The translations under genes were made by a program, and so were the position numbers. Below are positions 9,097 through 22,175 of a stretch of DNA of 64,000 bases, in pieces. Numbering within the stretch: the stretch's first letter is position 1; the number at the start of each line of letters is the position of its first letter. The notes beneath the pieces are model-generated. The model saw only the letters and a program-made list of their open reading frames with translations, did no database searches and had not been told where the DNA came from. This DNA comes from Agromyces terreus (GTDB lineage Bacteria; Actinomycetota; Actinomycetes; Actinomycetales; Microbacteriaceae), in NCBI RefSeq assembly GCF_009749465.1, contig NZ_WBIS01000001.1, positions 744,001 through 808,000 of the forward strand, read 5' to 3'.

Positions 9097-9097
<1 letters not shown>
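7883..9097 (+). CDS. carA: Carbamoyl phosphate synthase, small (glutaminase) subunit
   Basis: CarA (404 aa) hydrolyses glutamine and channels ammonia to CarB. The N-terminal small-subunit domain begins [18 protein letters not shown]. The C-terminal class I glutamine amidotransferase carries the nucleophile elbow [10 protein letters not shown] and the HPES catalytic histidine/glutamate. I start it at the ATG at 7883, which overlaps the PH-like gene; an ATG at 7865 in frame is possible but lacks a better ribosome site. The stop shares a base with the carB start. Confidence 0.94.
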
Positions 9098-12383
<3,286 letters not shown>

Positions 12384-12387
<4 letters not shown>

Positions 12388-13271
12388 CCGCGCCGAACAC
12401 CGTGACCTCGTTCGGCGAGCGGCTCGACGCCGCCTTCGCCGCGTACGGCCGGCTGTGCGTCGGGCTCGATCCGCACGCGTCCCTGCTCGGGCAGTGGGGC
12501 CAACCCGACTCGGCCGACGGGCTCCGCGAGTTCGGGCTGCGCGTGATCGAGGCCTCGGCCGGGCGTGTGGGCATCATGAAGCCGCAGATCGCCTTCTTCG
12601 AGCGCCACGGCGCCGCCGGCTACGCCGTGCTCGAGCGGCTCATCGGCGAGGCCCGCGACGCGGGCATGCTCGTCATCGCCGACGTGAAGCGCGGCGACAT
12701 CGGGTCGACCGTCGAGGCGTACGGCGAGGCGTGGCTGAAGCCCGGCTCGAGCCTCGAGGCCGACGCGATGACGATCAGCGCCTATCAGGGACTCGGCTCG
12801 ATCGAACAGGTCATGTTCGCCGCCGAGGCGGCGGGCAAGGGCCTCTTCGTGCTCGCGGCGACGTCGAACCCCGAGGCATCCGCGATCCAGCGCGCCGTGC
12901 TGCAGCAGTCGAGCCGCGCCGGCCACACGGTGGCGGGCGCCATCACGCAGGGCGTGATCGGCTGGAACCAGGGCCGGGCGGATGCCGCGACCCGCGCGCT
13001 CGGCTCGATCGGCGTCGTCTTCGGCGCGACCACCGACCTGCCGGCCGCCGGAATCCCCGTCGACGTCGATCCGCCGCGGCCCGGGCTGCCGGTGCTCGCG
13101 CCGGGCTTCGGCCATCAGGGGGCCGAGCCGGGCGAGTTGCGCGCGCGGTTCGGCGCGTACAGCGCCGGCGTGATCGCCAGCGAGTCCCGTTCGCTGCTGT
13201 CGGCGGGCCCCGACGGCATCGGCGACGCGATCGCACGACGCGCCGACGAGTACGGAGCCGCCGGTGCCTGA
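12384..13271 (+). CDS. pyrF: Orotidine 5'-phosphate decarboxylase (type 2)
   Basis: PyrF (295 aa) decarboxylates OMP to UMP. The catalytic lysine motif [12 protein letters not shown], the N-terminal RLCVGLDPH and the [12 protein letters not shown] segment identify the longer type 2 family found in actinobacteria. The start is the GTG at 12384, which overlaps the carB stop; this position matches the N terminus of the family. pyrD and pyrE are not in the operon. The gene overlaps gmk by 8 bases. Confidence 0.94.
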
Positions 13272-14181
13272 GTCGGTCAAGCGGTCGACGCCGCCCGAGG
13301 TGGACCGCGTCGCCGCGTCGCGGGCGGCGGTCGCGGCACGCCGAGCACGAGCCGCGGTGAAGGCATCCGTCGCCGCCGGCGAGCGCAGCCCCCTCGACGT
13401 GCTGCGCGTCGCGTTCGAGGACGCGGAGTCCGCCGAGGGGCGCCTCCGGGTGACCGAGTTCCTGACCTCGATCCCCGCCATCGGGGTGACGAAGAGCGCA
13501 CGCATCCTCGAGGACCTTGAGATCTCGACCGCCAAGCGGCTCGGGGGACTCGGGCGCCTCCAGCGACGACGGCTCCGCGAGTTCGTCGCGGCATGGATCG
13601 CCGCCCACGGCGGAACCGGCGACCGGCTGGTGGTGCTCGCCGGTCCGACCGCCGTCGGCAAGGGCACGGTCGCGTCCTACATCCGTCGTCATCATCCCGA
13701 GGTCAGGCTCTCGGTGTCGGCGACCACGCGTTCCCCGCGGCCGGGCGAGGTCGAAGGCGAGAGCTACTACTTCGTCGACGACGCCGAGTTCGATCGTCTC
13801 ATCGACTCCGGCGAGCTGCTCGAGTGGGCGACCGTGCACAACGCGAACCGGTACGGGACGCCGCGGGGTCCGGTCGAGGCGGCCATCGCCGCCGGCGACA
13901 GCGTCCTGCTCGAGATCGACATCCAGGGCGCACGGGCGGTTCGACGCGCCATGCCCGAGGCGACGCTCGTGTTCCTGCTGCCGCCGACGTGGGACGAGCT
14001 GGTGCGCCGACTGGTCGGCCGCGGCACCGAATCGCCGGCCGAGCAGCAGCGTCGGCTCGAGACCGCGAAGGTCGAGCTCGCGGCGGTCGACGAGTTCGAT
14101 CACGAGGTCGTCAACCACGACGTGCCCGAGGCCGCGCAAAAGGTCGTAGACTTGATGAGGCCCCGTTCAGGGCGGCGTTGA
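13264..14181 (+). CDS. gmk: Guanylate kinase with N-terminal actinobacterial IHF domain
   Basis: This is a 305-aa protein in which two usually separate actinobacterial genes appear joined. Residues ~14-112 resemble mIHF, the actinobacterial integration host factor. They contain ARRARAAVK at 25-33, [21 protein letters not shown] at 67-87 with its helix-two-turn-helix, and [13 protein letters not shown] at 92-104. Residues ~121-300 are guanylate kinase (GMP + ATP to GDP + ADP), with P-loop GPTAVGKGT at 127-135, [11 protein letters not shown] and EIDIQGA. The GTG at 13264 overlaps pyrF, and no stop or start interrupts the joint. The usual order pyrF-mihF-gmk explains the fusion. Kinase activity is very likely; DNA binding is inference. 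Confidence 0.9.
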   Translation: MPESVKRSTPPEVDRVAASRAAVAARRARAAVKASVAAGERSPLDVLRVAFEDAESAEGRLRVTEFLTSIPAIGVTKSARILEDLEISTAKRLGGLGRLQRRRLREFVAAWIAAHGGTGDRLVVLAGPTAVGKGTVASYIRRHHPEVRLSVSATTRSPRPGEVEGESYYFVDDAEFDRLIDSGELLEWATVHNANRYGTPRGPVEAAIAAGDSVLLEIDIQGARAVRRAMPEATLVFLLPPTWDELVRRLVGRGTESPAEQQRRLETAKVELAAVDEFDHEVVNHDVPEAAQKVVDLMRPRSGRR

Positions 14182-14246
14182 GCTGCCCGGGTCACGAGTT
14201 TCCGGCGCACGCGAGGTGCGCATGTTCGTTTCGAAGGAGTATCTCC

Positions 14247-14504
14247 ATGGCTGAGAAGCTGTCCGGCATCATCGACCCGCCCATCGACGACCTGCTGTCC
14301 AAGGTCGATTCGAAGTACCAGCTCGTGATCTTCGCGTCCAAGCGCGCGCGTCAGATCAACGACTACTACGCCGACCTCCACGAGGGCAGCCTCTTCGACA
14401 ACGTCGGGCCCCTGGTCGACTCCTCGATCGATGACAAGCCGCTTTCGGTGGCGATGCACGAGATCAACGAAGACAAGCTGGTGCTCCGCCCGATCGGCGA
14501 GTAA
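14247..14504 (+). CDS. rpoZ: RNA polymerase omega subunit
   Basis: RpoZ (85 aa) is the small subunit that stabilises beta' in RNA polymerase. Family features are the N-terminal [20 protein letters not shown] and [13 protein letters not shown]. The ATG at 14247 has a strong AAGGAGT 6 bases upstream, which rules out the longer in-frame extension through gmk. Gene order gmk-rpoZ-coaBC-metK is standard for actinobacteria. Confidence 0.95.
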   Translation: MAEKLSGIIDPPIDDLLSKVDSKYQLVIFASKRARQINDYYADLHEGSLFDNVGPLVDSSIDDKPLSVAMHEINEDKLVLRPIGE

Positions 14505-14515
14505 GCACGGCTCGG

Positions 14516-15778
14516 ATGTCGCGGCTCAACATCGTCGTCGGCATCACCGGCGGCATCGCGGCGTACAAGGCCGTCGGGGTCGTGCGGGCACTCGTGCTCG
14601 CCGGCCATGACGTGCACGTCGTGCCGACCGAGGGCGCTCTACGGTTCGTGGGGCGTCCCACGCTCGAGGCGATCTCGCGCAACCCGGTGCACACCGACCT
14701 CTACGAGGGCGTGGCCGAGGTGCGCCACGTCGCGATCGGCCAGGCGGCCGATCTCATCGTGATCGCGCCGGCGACCGCGAACTCGATCGCGAAGCTCGCG
14801 GCCGGCCTCGCCGACGACCTGCTGGGCAACACGGTGCTCGCGAGCGAGGCCCCGGTCGTCATCGCCCCCGCGATGCACACCGAGATGTGGGCGAACCCCG
14901 CCACCCGGCAGAACGTCGAGACGCTGCGCGCGCGCGGCATCACCGTCGTCGGTCCCGCCGTGGGGCAGCTCACGGGCGCCGACCGCGGCCCGGGGCGCAT
15001 GGAGGAGCCCGACGTCATCGTCGAGGCCTCACTCCGCGCGGCCGGGGCATCCGCCCGGCACGACCTCGCCGGCCGCCGCGTCGTCGTGACCGCGGGCGGC
15101 ACGCGCGAACCGCTCGATCCCGTCCGCTTCCTCGGCAACCGCTCGAGCGGCAAGCAGGGCGTGGCCATCGCCGAGGCCGCCCGGGCGCGCGGAGCCGAGG
15201 TCACGCTCATCGCCGCGAACCTCGAGGTCGGCGAACCCGTGGGCTGCGGCGTCAGAGCGGTCTCCACGACCGCCGAGCTGCAGGAGGCGGTCGTCGACGA
15301 GGCGCGCCGGGCCGACGTCGTCGTGATGGCTGCGGCGGTCGCGGACTTCCGTCCGGCCGCGGTCAGCGAGTCGAAGATCAAGAAGCAGCCCGGCGATGCC
15401 GGCCTCACGCTCGAGCTCGTGCGCAATCCCGACATCCTCGCCGAACTGGCCGCCGCACCGCACGACGCACTCCTCGTCGGGTTCGCGGCCGAGACCGAAC
15501 CCGATGACGAGCGCATCGTTGAGCTCGGCGCGGCGAAGCTCGCGGCCAAGGGCGCCGATCTGCTCGTCGTCAATCGGGTTGGCTGGAACGAGGGCTTCGC
15601 GCGCGACGAGAACCGCGTGGTCATCCTCGAGCGCGGCGGCGCCGTCGTTGACCGCCGTTCCGGCAGCAAGATGTCGGTGGCCGACGGCATCCTCGATGTC
15701 GTGGCGCGTCACCTCGGCGGCGACCCCCTCGGCACGGCCGATACGCTGGGCGAGCCGGGTCCGGCCCCGACCGCGTAG
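14516..15778 (+). CDS. coaBC: Bifunctional phosphopantothenoylcysteine decarboxylase / synthetase
   Basis: CoaBC (420 aa) carries out two coenzyme A steps: CTP-dependent ligation of cysteine to 4'-phosphopantothenate, then FMN-dependent decarboxylation. The N-terminal flavoprotein half ([27 protein letters not shown]) covers about residues 1-180. The synthetase half begins [20 protein letters not shown], with NRSSGKQG and AAVADFRP. The ATG at 14516 follows rpoZ by 11 bases. The last CoA enzyme, CoaE, is also in this window at 46806. Confidence 0.94.
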   Translation: MSRLNIVVGITGGIAAYKAVGVVRALVLAGHDVHVVPTEGALRFVGRPTLEAISRNPVHTDLYEGVAEVRHVAIGQAADLIVIAPATANSIAKLAAGLADDLLGNTVLASEAPVVIAPAMHTEMWANPATRQNVETLRARGITVVGPAVGQLTGADRGPGRMEEPDVIVEASLRAAGASARHDLAGRRVVVTAGGTREPLDPVRFLGNRSSGKQGVAIAEAARARGAEVTLIAANLEVGEPVGCGVRAVSTTAELQEAVVDEARRADVVVMAAAVADFRPAAVSESKIKKQPGDAGLTLELVRNPDILAELAAAPHDALLVGFAAETEPDDERIVELGAAKLAAKGADLLVVNRVGWNEGFARDENRVVILERGGAVVDRRSGSKMSVADGILDVVARHLGGDPLGTADTLGEPGPAPTA

Positions 15779-15830
15779 GCGCTCCACGCCTGCAACCCGC
15801 TCCAGCTCCAGCAGAAAGAAGACCGCGCCA

Positions 15831-17024
15831 ATGAGCCAGCTACGACTCTTCACGTCCGAGTCGGTCACCGAGGGGCATCCCGACAAGATCTGCGATCAGG
15901 TCTCGGACTCGATCCTCGACGCCCTGCTCAAGGAGGACCCGATGAGCCGGGTCGCGGTCGAGACGCTCGTCACGACGGGGCTCGTGCATGTCGCGGGCGA
16001 GGTCACCACGTCGGGCTACGTCGAGATTCCAGCGATCGTGCGCGAACGCGTCACCGCGATCGGCTACGACTCGTCCGACGTGTGGTTCGACGGTCGTTCC
16101 TGCGGCGTCTCGGTGTCGATCGGCGGTCAGTCGCCCGACATCGCCCAGGGCGTCGACGACGCCTTCGAGTCGCGCGAGCGTTCGAGCGAGGACGCCCTCG
16201 ACAAGCAGGGCGCCGGCGATCAGGGCATCATGTTCGGGTACGCCACCCGGGAGACGCCGCAGCTCATGCCCGTGCCGATCTGGATCGCGCACCGGCTCGC
16301 CGAGCGGCTGACCGAGGTGCGCAAGGCCGGCGAGCTCGACTACCTCCGTCCCGACGGCAAGACGCAGGTCACGATCGGCTACGACGGCCAGGTGCCCCGC
16401 ACGATCGAGACGGTCGTGCTCTCGACCCAGCATTCGCCGAAGGTCTCCACCGAGCAGCTCCGCGCCGAGGTCGAAGAGCTCGTGATCACGCCGGTGCTCG
16501 ACCTCGTCGAGCTGTCCCGGCCCGAGCTCGCGGTGCTCATCAACCCGACGGGGCGCTTCGAGATCGGCGGTCCGCAGGGCGACGCCGGGCTCACGGGCCG
16601 CAAGATCATCATCGACACCTACGGCGGGGCGAGCCGGCACGGCGGCGGCGCATTCAGCGGAAAGGACCCGTCGAAGGTCGACCGCTCGGCGGCGTATGCG
16701 ATGCGCTGGGTCGCGAAGAACGCCGTCGCGGCGGGTCTCGCCGACCGGCTCGAGGTGCAGATCGCCTATGCCATCGGCAAGGCGGCCCCCGTCGGGCTCT
16801 ACGTCGAGACGTTCGGCACCGCGCACGTGCCCGAAGAGCGCATCATCGCGGCGATCCGCGAGGTCTTCGATCTCCGTCCGGCGGCCATCATCCGCGACCT
16901 CGACCTGCTGCGGCCGATCTACGCGCAGACCGCGGCCTACGGCCATTTCGGCCGCGAGCTCCCCGACTTCACGTGGGAGCGGCTCGACCGCGTCGACGAC
17001 CTGCGCGCCACCGCCGGGCTCTGA
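15831..17024 (+). CDS. metK: S-adenosylmethionine synthetase
   Basis: MetK (397 aa) makes SAM from methionine and ATP. Signatures are [20 protein letters not shown] at the N terminus, [12 protein letters not shown] in the middle and the P-loop-like [17 protein letters not shown] at about residues 270-286. I chose the ATG at 15831 because it matches the family N terminus; the open frame extends further upstream into coaBC. The 52-base gap before it is too short for a SAM riboswitch. Confidence 0.96.
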   Translation: MSQLRLFTSESVTEGHPDKICDQVSDSILDALLKEDPMSRVAVETLVTTGLVHVAGEVTTSGYVEIPAIVRERVTAIGYDSSDVWFDGRSCGVSVSIGGQSPDIAQGVDDAFESRERSSEDALDKQGAGDQGIMFGYATRETPQLMPVPIWIAHRLAERLTEVRKAGELDYLRPDGKTQVTIGYDGQVPRTIETVVLSTQHSPKVSTEQLRAEVEELVITPVLDLVELSRPELAVLINPTGRFEIGGPQGDAGLTGRKIIIDTYGGASRHGGGAFSGKDPSKVDRSAAYAMRWVAKNAVAAGLADRLEVQIAYAIGKAAPVGLYVETFGTAHVPEERIIAAIREVFDLRPAAIIRDLDLLRPIYAQTAAYGHFGRELPDFTWERLDRVDDLRATAGL

Positions 17025-17025
17025 C

Positions 17026-18981
17026 GTGACGGGCGGCTCCGTCGCCAGGGTGCTCGTCGACTCGCCGCTCCCGCAACTCGATCAGCTCTTCGACTATCGC
17101 GTTCCCGATCGCCTCCGCGATCAGGTGAAGGCGGGCGTCCGTGTTCGGGTCCCGCTCCGCTCCGGCGGGCGCATCGCCAACGGATGGCTCGTCGAGCTCG
17201 TCGAGTCGAGCGAGTTCGAGGGGCGGCTGAGCGAACTCGAGGACGTCGTCTCCGAGGTGCCGCTGCTCGTGCCCGAGGTCTGGGCGCTCGCCCGCGCCGT
17301 CGCCGATCGCGCCGCGGGCAACGCGAGCGACGTGCTTCGGCTCGCCGTGCCGTCGAGGTACGTGCGCGTCGAGCGGTCCTGGGCGGCGGCCGCCCCCGAC
17401 CCGGGCGCCCTACCGCAGGCGTCCGCCCCGATCCACGGAGCGGACGACGGGCGCCTCGAGCGCGGGCTCCGCGCGGGGGAGCGCATGTGGTTCTCGGCCG
17501 ATCCCCGTCCGGTGCGACTCGACTCCGGGGTCTGGGTCGGGGCGTGGGCGCTGACGCTCGCGCAGGCCGCAGCCCGGGTGCTCGCCGACGATCGGTCGAG
17601 CCTCCTGATCGTGCCCGACTACCGCGATCAGGAACAGCTGCAGTCCGCGCTCGAGGCGGTGGTCGACGCGCGGCGCATCATCCGGACCGATGCCAGGCAG
17701 ACCGGGGGCGCGCGTTTCCGGTCCTTCCTCGATGCGACCGGCGATGCCGCGCGCATCGTCGTCGGCAATCGCTCGACGGTCTACGCGCCCGCCGCGCGTC
17801 TCGGCCTGATCGCCATGTGGGACGATGGCGACTCGCTCATGAACGAGCCGCTCGCGCCCGGAGTGCACCCGCGCGATGCCGCCCTCATCCGCACGGAGCA
17901 GTCCGGCGCGGCCCTGCTCTTCGCTGGCCACGCGCCGAGCGTCGAGGTCGTCCGGCTCGTCGAGATCGGCTGGGTCGTCGAGGTGACGGGCACGCGGCAT
18001 GCACGGCCGCGCGTCATCGCGACCGAGAACCAGTTCTCGCAGGAACCCGGGTCCGCGCGCATCCCGTCAGCGGCATGGCGCCAGGCGCAGGAGGCGGCGC
18101 GGCACGGACCGGTGCTCGTGCAGGTGGCCCGCCCCGGCAACACGCCCCTCCTCGCGTGCGATCGCTGCCGCGAGCCGGCCCGGTGCGCGGCCTGCGGGGG
18201 CGGTCTGGCGATTCCGCGCGAGGGCGGCGTCGCTCGTTGCCTGCTGTGCGGCACGGCGGCGAACGGCTGGGCGTGCCCGACCTGCGAGGGCACGCGGCTC
18301 CGCGCCGTCACCATCGGCGCGAGCCGCACCGCAGACGAGCTCGGCCGTGCCTTCCCGAACACGCGGGTCGTGCTCTCCGACGGCGAGAAACCCGTGCTCC
18401 GCGTCGGCGCCGATCCGGCGCTCGTCGTCGCGACCCGCGGGGCGGAGCCGATCGCCGACGGCGGCTATCGTGCCGTGCTCCTGCTCGACGGCGAGCGGAT
18501 GCTGCTGCGGGAGTCCCTCCGCGTCGCCGAAGACTGCCTGCGCTGGTGGTCGAACGCCGCGGCGCTCGTGGCTCCCGGGTCGCCGGTGTTCCTGGTCGGC
18601 GTCGGCGGGGCCCTCGCGACGGCGCTCACGACGTGGCGGCAGGGGGACTGGGCCGCCTCCGAGCTCGCGTCGAGGCGGGCGCTGCGCTTCCCGCCCGCGG
18701 TCCGGGTCGCGAGCGTCACCGCCTCGGCGGCGAACGTCGCTTCGGCCGTGACCGCGGTGACCGCGGTGCCGGGTGTCGACGCGCTCGGGCCAACGCCGGT
18801 CGACGACGGCCTGTCGCGCGCGCTCGTGCGATTCGACTACGCCGCCGGTGCGCGGGTGGCCCGCGAGCTCCGTGCCGAGATGATCCGGGTGGCGACCGAA
18901 CGGCGCCGTCCGGTCAGCGGTCGCCCGGTGCGCCGGCCCGCCGTGCTGCGGGTGCGCTTCGACGACCCCGACGTGCCCTGA
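17026..18981 (+). CDS. priA: PriA-like primosomal protein N' without helicase motifs
   Basis: This 651-aa protein has the PriA layout. It begins with an N-terminal 3'-DNA-binding region (LPQLDQLFDYRVPDRL onward) and has a zinc region with four CxxC pairs between about residues 378 and 425 (CDRC, CAAC, CLLC, CPTC). The Walker A loop and the DExH motif expected of PriA helicase cannot be found; WDDGDS occupies the Walker B place. Actinobacterial PriA proteins are known to lack a detectable helicase domain, so this is a lineage trait rather than a broken gene. It probably helps restart replication by binding forks and recruiting partners. The GTG at 17026 follows metK by one base. Confidence 0.85.
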   Translation: MTGGSVARVLVDSPLPQLDQLFDYRVPDRLRDQVKAGVRVRVPLRSGGRIANGWLVELVESSEFEGRLSELEDVVSEVPLLVPEVWALARAVADRAAGNASDVLRLAVPSRYVRVERSWAAAAPDPGALPQASAPIHGADDGRLERGLRAGERMWFSADPRPVRLDSGVWVGAWALTLAQAAARVLADDRSSLLIVPDYRDQEQLQSALEAVVDARRIIRTDARQTGGARFRSFLDATGDAARIVVGNRSTVYAPAARLGLIAMWDDGDSLMNEPLAPGVHPRDAALIRTEQSGAALLFAGHAPSVEVVRLVEIGWVVEVTGTRHARPRVIATENQFSQEPGSARIPSAAWRQAQEAARHGPVLVQVARPGNTPLLACDRCREPARCAACGGGLAIPREGGVARCLLCGTAANGWACPTCEGTRLRAVTIGASRTADELGRAFPNTRVVLSDGEKPVLRVGADPALVVATRGAEPIADGGYRAVLLLDGERMLLRESLRVAEDCLRWWSNAAALVAPGSPVFLVGVGGALATALTTWRQGDWAASELASRRALRFPPAVRVASVTASAANVASAVTAVTAVPGVDALGPTPVDDGLSRALVRFDYAAGARVARELRAEMIRVATERRRPVSGRPVRRPAVLRVRFDDPDVP

Positions 18982-19019
18982 CTCGTCGGCTCCGCGGCAT
19001 CCGTCGGAGACAATGGAGT

Positions 19020-19973
19020 GTGCAGAAACTCCGTCTCGTGTTCGCCGGCACTCCGGCCGCCGCCGTTCCGTCGCTCGAACGACTCGCCCAAGGCGGCCAT
19101 GAGATCGTCGCCGTGATCACCCGCCCGCCCGCCCCGCTCGGCCGCAAGCGCGTGATGACGCCGTCGCCGGTCGCCCGGGCCGCCGAGCGGCTCGGGCTCG
19201 AGGTCGTCGAAGCCGCGCGGCTCGACGACGCGGTGACCGCACGCATCACGGAGCTGGAGCCCGACCTCGGGGTGATCGTGGCGTACGGCGGGCTGGTTCG
19301 GGAGCCGCTGCTCACGACACCGCGCCACGGCTGGATCAACCTGCACTTCTCACGGCTCCCCGCCTGGCGCGGCGCCGCACCCGTGCAGCACGCCCTCATC
19401 CACGACGAGGCCGAGACGGGGGCGGCGGTGTTCCGGCTCGTGGCCGAGCTCGACGCCGGCGACGTCTACGCCGAGCTCGCGCGCGCCGTCGGCGGACCCG
19501 ACACGGCCGGCTCACTGCTCGAGGAGCTCGCCGTGACCGGCGCCGGCCTGCTCGCCGACGTGGTCGACGGCATCGCCGCGGGCACGGCCGTGGCGACCCC
19601 GCAGCGGGGCGAACCCTCGTTCGCGCCGAAGCTCGGCATCGACGACGCCCGCCTCGTCTGGACGGACCCCGCACGACGGGTGCTCGCCCGATACCGAGGC
19701 GTCACGCCCGAGCCCGGCGCCTGGACGACGCTCGACGGCGCCCGGCTGAAGCTCCTCGAGCTCGCGTCGGCCGGCGACGCCGCCGGCGGTGCTGACGAAG
19801 TCGGGGTTCCCCCGCTCGCGCCCGGGGAGTTCGCGGCCGCCGGTCGGCGCCTCTTCGCCGGCACCGGCGACCTGCCGATCGAGGTGGTGCGCGTGCAACC
19901 GGCGGGCAAGGCGGCCATGTCCGCCCCCGACTGGTGGCGCGGCACGGGTCGCGACCGGGCGGTGGCCGAATGA
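19020..19973 (+). CDS. fmt: Methionyl-tRNA formyltransferase
   Basis: Fmt (317 aa) formylates initiator Met-tRNA using 10-formyl-THF. The N-terminal RLVFAGTPAAAVPSLERL and the catalytic block INLHFSRLPAWRGAAPVQHA, with the N/H/D residues, are clear. The C-terminal OB-like domain follows from about residue 205. Start is a GTG at 19020; GACAAT and GGAG lie just before it. The stop overlaps rsmB (ATGA), so both translation-related genes are coupled. Confidence 0.93.
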   Translation: MQKLRLVFAGTPAAAVPSLERLAQGGHEIVAVITRPPAPLGRKRVMTPSPVARAAERLGLEVVEAARLDDAVTARITELEPDLGVIVAYGGLVREPLLTTPRHGWINLHFSRLPAWRGAAPVQHALIHDEAETGAAVFRLVAELDAGDVYAELARAVGGPDTAGSLLEELAVTGAGLLADVVDGIAAGTAVATPQRGEPSFAPKLGIDDARLVWTDPARRVLARYRGVTPEPGAWTTLDGARLKLLELASAGDAAGGADEVGVPPLAPGEFAAAGRRLFAGTGDLPIEVVRVQPAGKAAMSAPDWWRGTGRDRAVAE

Positions 19974-21433
19974 ACGGCGGGAGCGGCGGCGGCCGCGGGA
20001 CGGGCCCGACCCGCGGTGCCGCCCGACGCCGACCCGAGGGCGGCGGGCCGCGGATCTCGCCGGCGCGGACCGTCGCGTTCGACGTGCTCGAGGCGGTCCG
20101 TCGCGACGAGGCGTACGCCAACCTCCTGCTTCCCGCACGCATCCGGCGGGCGCGACTCGGGCAGGCGGATGCCGCGCTGGCCACCGAGCTGACCTACGGC
20201 ACGCTCCGCAGGCAGGGATATTACGACCACGTGATCGCGATCGCCGCAGACCGCCCGGCAGACGCGATCGATCCAGCCGTCCTCGACGTGCTGCGCCTCG
20301 GGGTGCACCAGTTGCTCGCGACGCGCGTGCCCACCCACGCGGCCGTGAACGAGCAGGTCGACCTCGTGCGCCGGGTCGCGCCGAAGGCCGCGGGCTTCGT
20401 CAACGCGGTGCTCCGCACCGTCTCGCGAACGGATGCCGCGGCGTGGCGCGACCTCGTCGCCGAGGGGGCGTCGGGCGAGGACGACCGGCTCGGTCGGCTC
20501 GAGAGCCACCCGGCGTGGGTCGTCCGCGCCCTGCGCTCGGCACTCGCCCGCGAGGGACGCGGTGACGAGCTCGAGGCGTTGCTGCAGGCCGACAACTCCT
20601 CGCCGCGCGTCAACCTCGCGGTCCTGCCCGGGGTCGGCGACGGCGCCCAAGAACTCGCCGCCGTCGAGGGCTACGCACCCGATCGGTACTCGCCGATCGG
20701 CGCGACCGCGGATGACCCGATCGCCGTCGTGTCGGCCGCGGGCGGCCGCATCCGAGTGCAGGACGAGGGTTCGCAGCTCGCGGCGCTCGCACTGAGCCGT
20801 GCGATGCCGGTGCGGCCGGGGGAGCGGTGGCTCGACCTCTGCTCCGGACCCGGCGGCAAGACCGCGGTCCTCGCCGCGGAGGCGCTGGCGGCCGGAGCCG
20901 AGCTCGCCGCGAACGAGGTGATCCCGGCCAGGGCCGAGCTCGTGCGCGCGGCGATCGCCGGCGTGCCGCTCGAGGTCGACGTCCGGGTCGGCGACGGACG
21001 GGCCCTCGACGCGGCCGCGTTCGGAGCGCCCGGCGGATTCGACCGCATCCTGCTCGATGCGCCGTGCACCGGGCTCGGTGCGCTCCGACGCCGGCCGGAG
21101 GCGCGCTGGCGCAAACGCCCCGAAGACGTGGCCGAGCTCACACAGCTTCAGGGCGAACTCCTCGACGCCGCCTTCGGGGCCCTCGCGCCGGGCGGCGTAC
21201 TTGCTTACGTCACCTGTTCGCCGCACACGGCCGAGACGCACGGCTCGATCGGCGGGGCGCTCGCAAGATGGGGCGGGACGGCCGAGTCGCTCGACACCGC
21301 CGCGGTCGTGCAGTCGGTGTCGCGGCATCCGCTCGATCTCGGTGCGGATGCCGCCACGGTGCAGCTCTGGCCGCACCGGCACGGCACCGACGCGATGTTC
21401 ATCGCGCTCGTGCGCCGGGTCCCGGAGGACTGA
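19970..21433 (+). CDS. rsmB: 16S rRNA (cytosine-967-C5) methyltransferase, RsmB family
   Basis: This 487-aa protein has a Gly/Arg-rich start, an N-terminal NusB-like RNA-binding domain (about residues 25-170) and a C-terminal SAM-dependent methyltransferase. The SAM loop is LDLCSGPGGKTA. The two catalytic cysteines lie in DAPCTGLG and YVTCSPHTAET, the usual RsmB/Fmu pair. It probably methylates C967 of 16S rRNA, by family. An 11-bp inverted repeat of the GGCATCCG octamer lies within its 3' end (21322-21354). Translation is coupled to fmt. Confidence 0.92.
   Translation: MNGGSGGGRGTGPTRGAARRRPEGGGPRISPARTVAFDVLEAVRRDEAYANLLLPARIRRARLGQADAALATELTYGTLRRQGYYDHVIAIAADRPADAIDPAVLDVLRLGVHQLLATRVPTHAAVNEQVDLVRRVAPKAAGFVNAVLRTVSRTDAAAWRDLVAEGASGEDDRLGRLESHPAWVVRALRSALAREGRGDELEALLQADNSSPRVNLAVLPGVGDGAQELAAVEGYAPDRYSPIGATADDPIAVVSAAGGRIRVQDEGSQLAALALSRAMPVRPGERWLDLCSGPGGKTAVLAAEALAAGAELAANEVIPARAELVRAAIAGVPLEVDVRVGDGRALDAAAFGAPGGFDRILLDAPCTGLGALRRRPEARWRKRPEDVAELTQLQGELLDAAFGALAPGGVLAYVTCSPHTAETHGSIGGALARWGGTAESLDTAAVVQSVSRHPLDLGADAATVQLWPHRHGTDAMFIALVRRVPED
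21322..21354. repeat. Perfect inverted repeat built from the GGCATCCG octamer, inside rsmB
   Basis: GCGGCATCCGC (21322-21332) and GCGGATGCCGC (21344-21354) are exact reverse complements with an 11-base loop. Both contain the octamer that is iterated throughout this window. The hairpin lies in the coding sequence, about 80 bases before the rsmB stop. Confidence 0.7.
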
Positions 21434-21467
21434 TCGGGCGCCGTCCCGCCGCGGGCGCCGTGCTCGG

Positions 21468-21473
21468 TAGGGT
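21468..21473 (+). promoter_or_regulatory. -10 box TAGGGT for rpe (leaderless)
   Basis: TAGGGT ends 6 bases before the rpe ATG at 21480. No ribosome-binding site intervenes, so a leaderless transcript is predicted. Confidence 0.55.
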
Positions 21474-21479
21474 GGCAGC

Positions 21480-22175
21480 ATGACGACGCGGATCAACCCG
21501 AGCATCCTCGCTGCCGACTTCGTGAACCTCGAGGCCGAGCTCGCGCGCATCGCGAGCGCGGATCTCGTGCACGTCGACGTCATGGACAACCACTTCGTGC
21601 CGAACCTCACCTTCGGCCCGCAGATGGTCGGCCGCATCCAGGACGTCAGCCCGATCCCGCTCGACGTGCACCTCATGATCTCGGACGTCGACCGCTGGGG
21701 TCCGGGCTACGCCGAGCTCGGCGCGGCGTCGGTGACCTTCCACGTCGAGGCATCCGACGACCCAGTCGCGCTGGCCCGCCGCCTGCGCTCGATCGGGGCG
21801 CTGGCCGGCATCGCGTTGAAGCCCGGCACGGAGGCCGACGCGTACCTCGATGTGCTCGACGAGTTCGATCAGGTGCTGATCATGACCGTCGAGCCCGGCT
21901 TCGGCGGCCAGTCCTTCATGCACGACACCATGCCGAAGCTCCGCCGCGTGTCGGAGGCGGTCCGCGCCGCGGGGCTCGACGTCCGGCTCCAGGTCGACGG
22001 CGGCATCTCGCTCGACACCATCGGCATCGCCGCGGAGGCCGGCGCAGACACGTTCGTGGCCGGTTCCGCGGTCTTCGGCGCGGACGTCCCGGCCGACCGC
22101 ATTGCGGCGCTCCGTGACCTCGCTGCCGCCCACCGGCATGGGGGCGAGCAGAGCACCGGTAGGCTTGGCGCGTGA
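21480..22175 (+). CDS. rpe: Ribulose-phosphate 3-epimerase
   Basis: Rpe (231 aa) interconverts ribulose-5-phosphate and xylulose-5-phosphate in the pentose phosphate pathway. TIM-barrel signatures are [34 protein letters not shown] (metal-binding His/Asp), [12 protein letters not shown] and QVDGGI. It works with the Zwf-OpcA-Pgl block at the right end of the window. The stop overlaps the hisE start by 4 bases, an odd pairing of sugar and histidine genes that is common in actinobacteria. Confidence 0.95.
   Translation: MTTRINPSILAADFVNLEAELARIASADLVHVDVMDNHFVPNLTFGPQMVGRIQDVSPIPLDVHLMISDVDRWGPGYAELGAASVTFHVEASDDPVALARRLRSIGALAGIALKPGTEADAYLDVLDEFDQVLIMTVEPGFGGQSFMHDTMPKLRRVSEAVRAAGLDVRLQVDGGISLDTIGIAAEAGADTFVAGSAVFGADVPADRIAALRDLAAAHRHGGEQSTGRLGA
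22160..22165 (+). promoter_or_regulatory. -10 box TAGGCT for hisE (leaderless)
   Basis: TAGGCT lies inside the 3' end of rpe, 6 bases before the hisE GTG at 22172. It predicts an internal leaderless promoter, allowing the his genes to be expressed independently of rpe. Confidence 0.6.

Noticed and set aside
15779..15830. SAM riboswitch before metK
   Set aside because: The gap is only 52 bases, too short for a known SAM aptamer, and no conserved core is visible.
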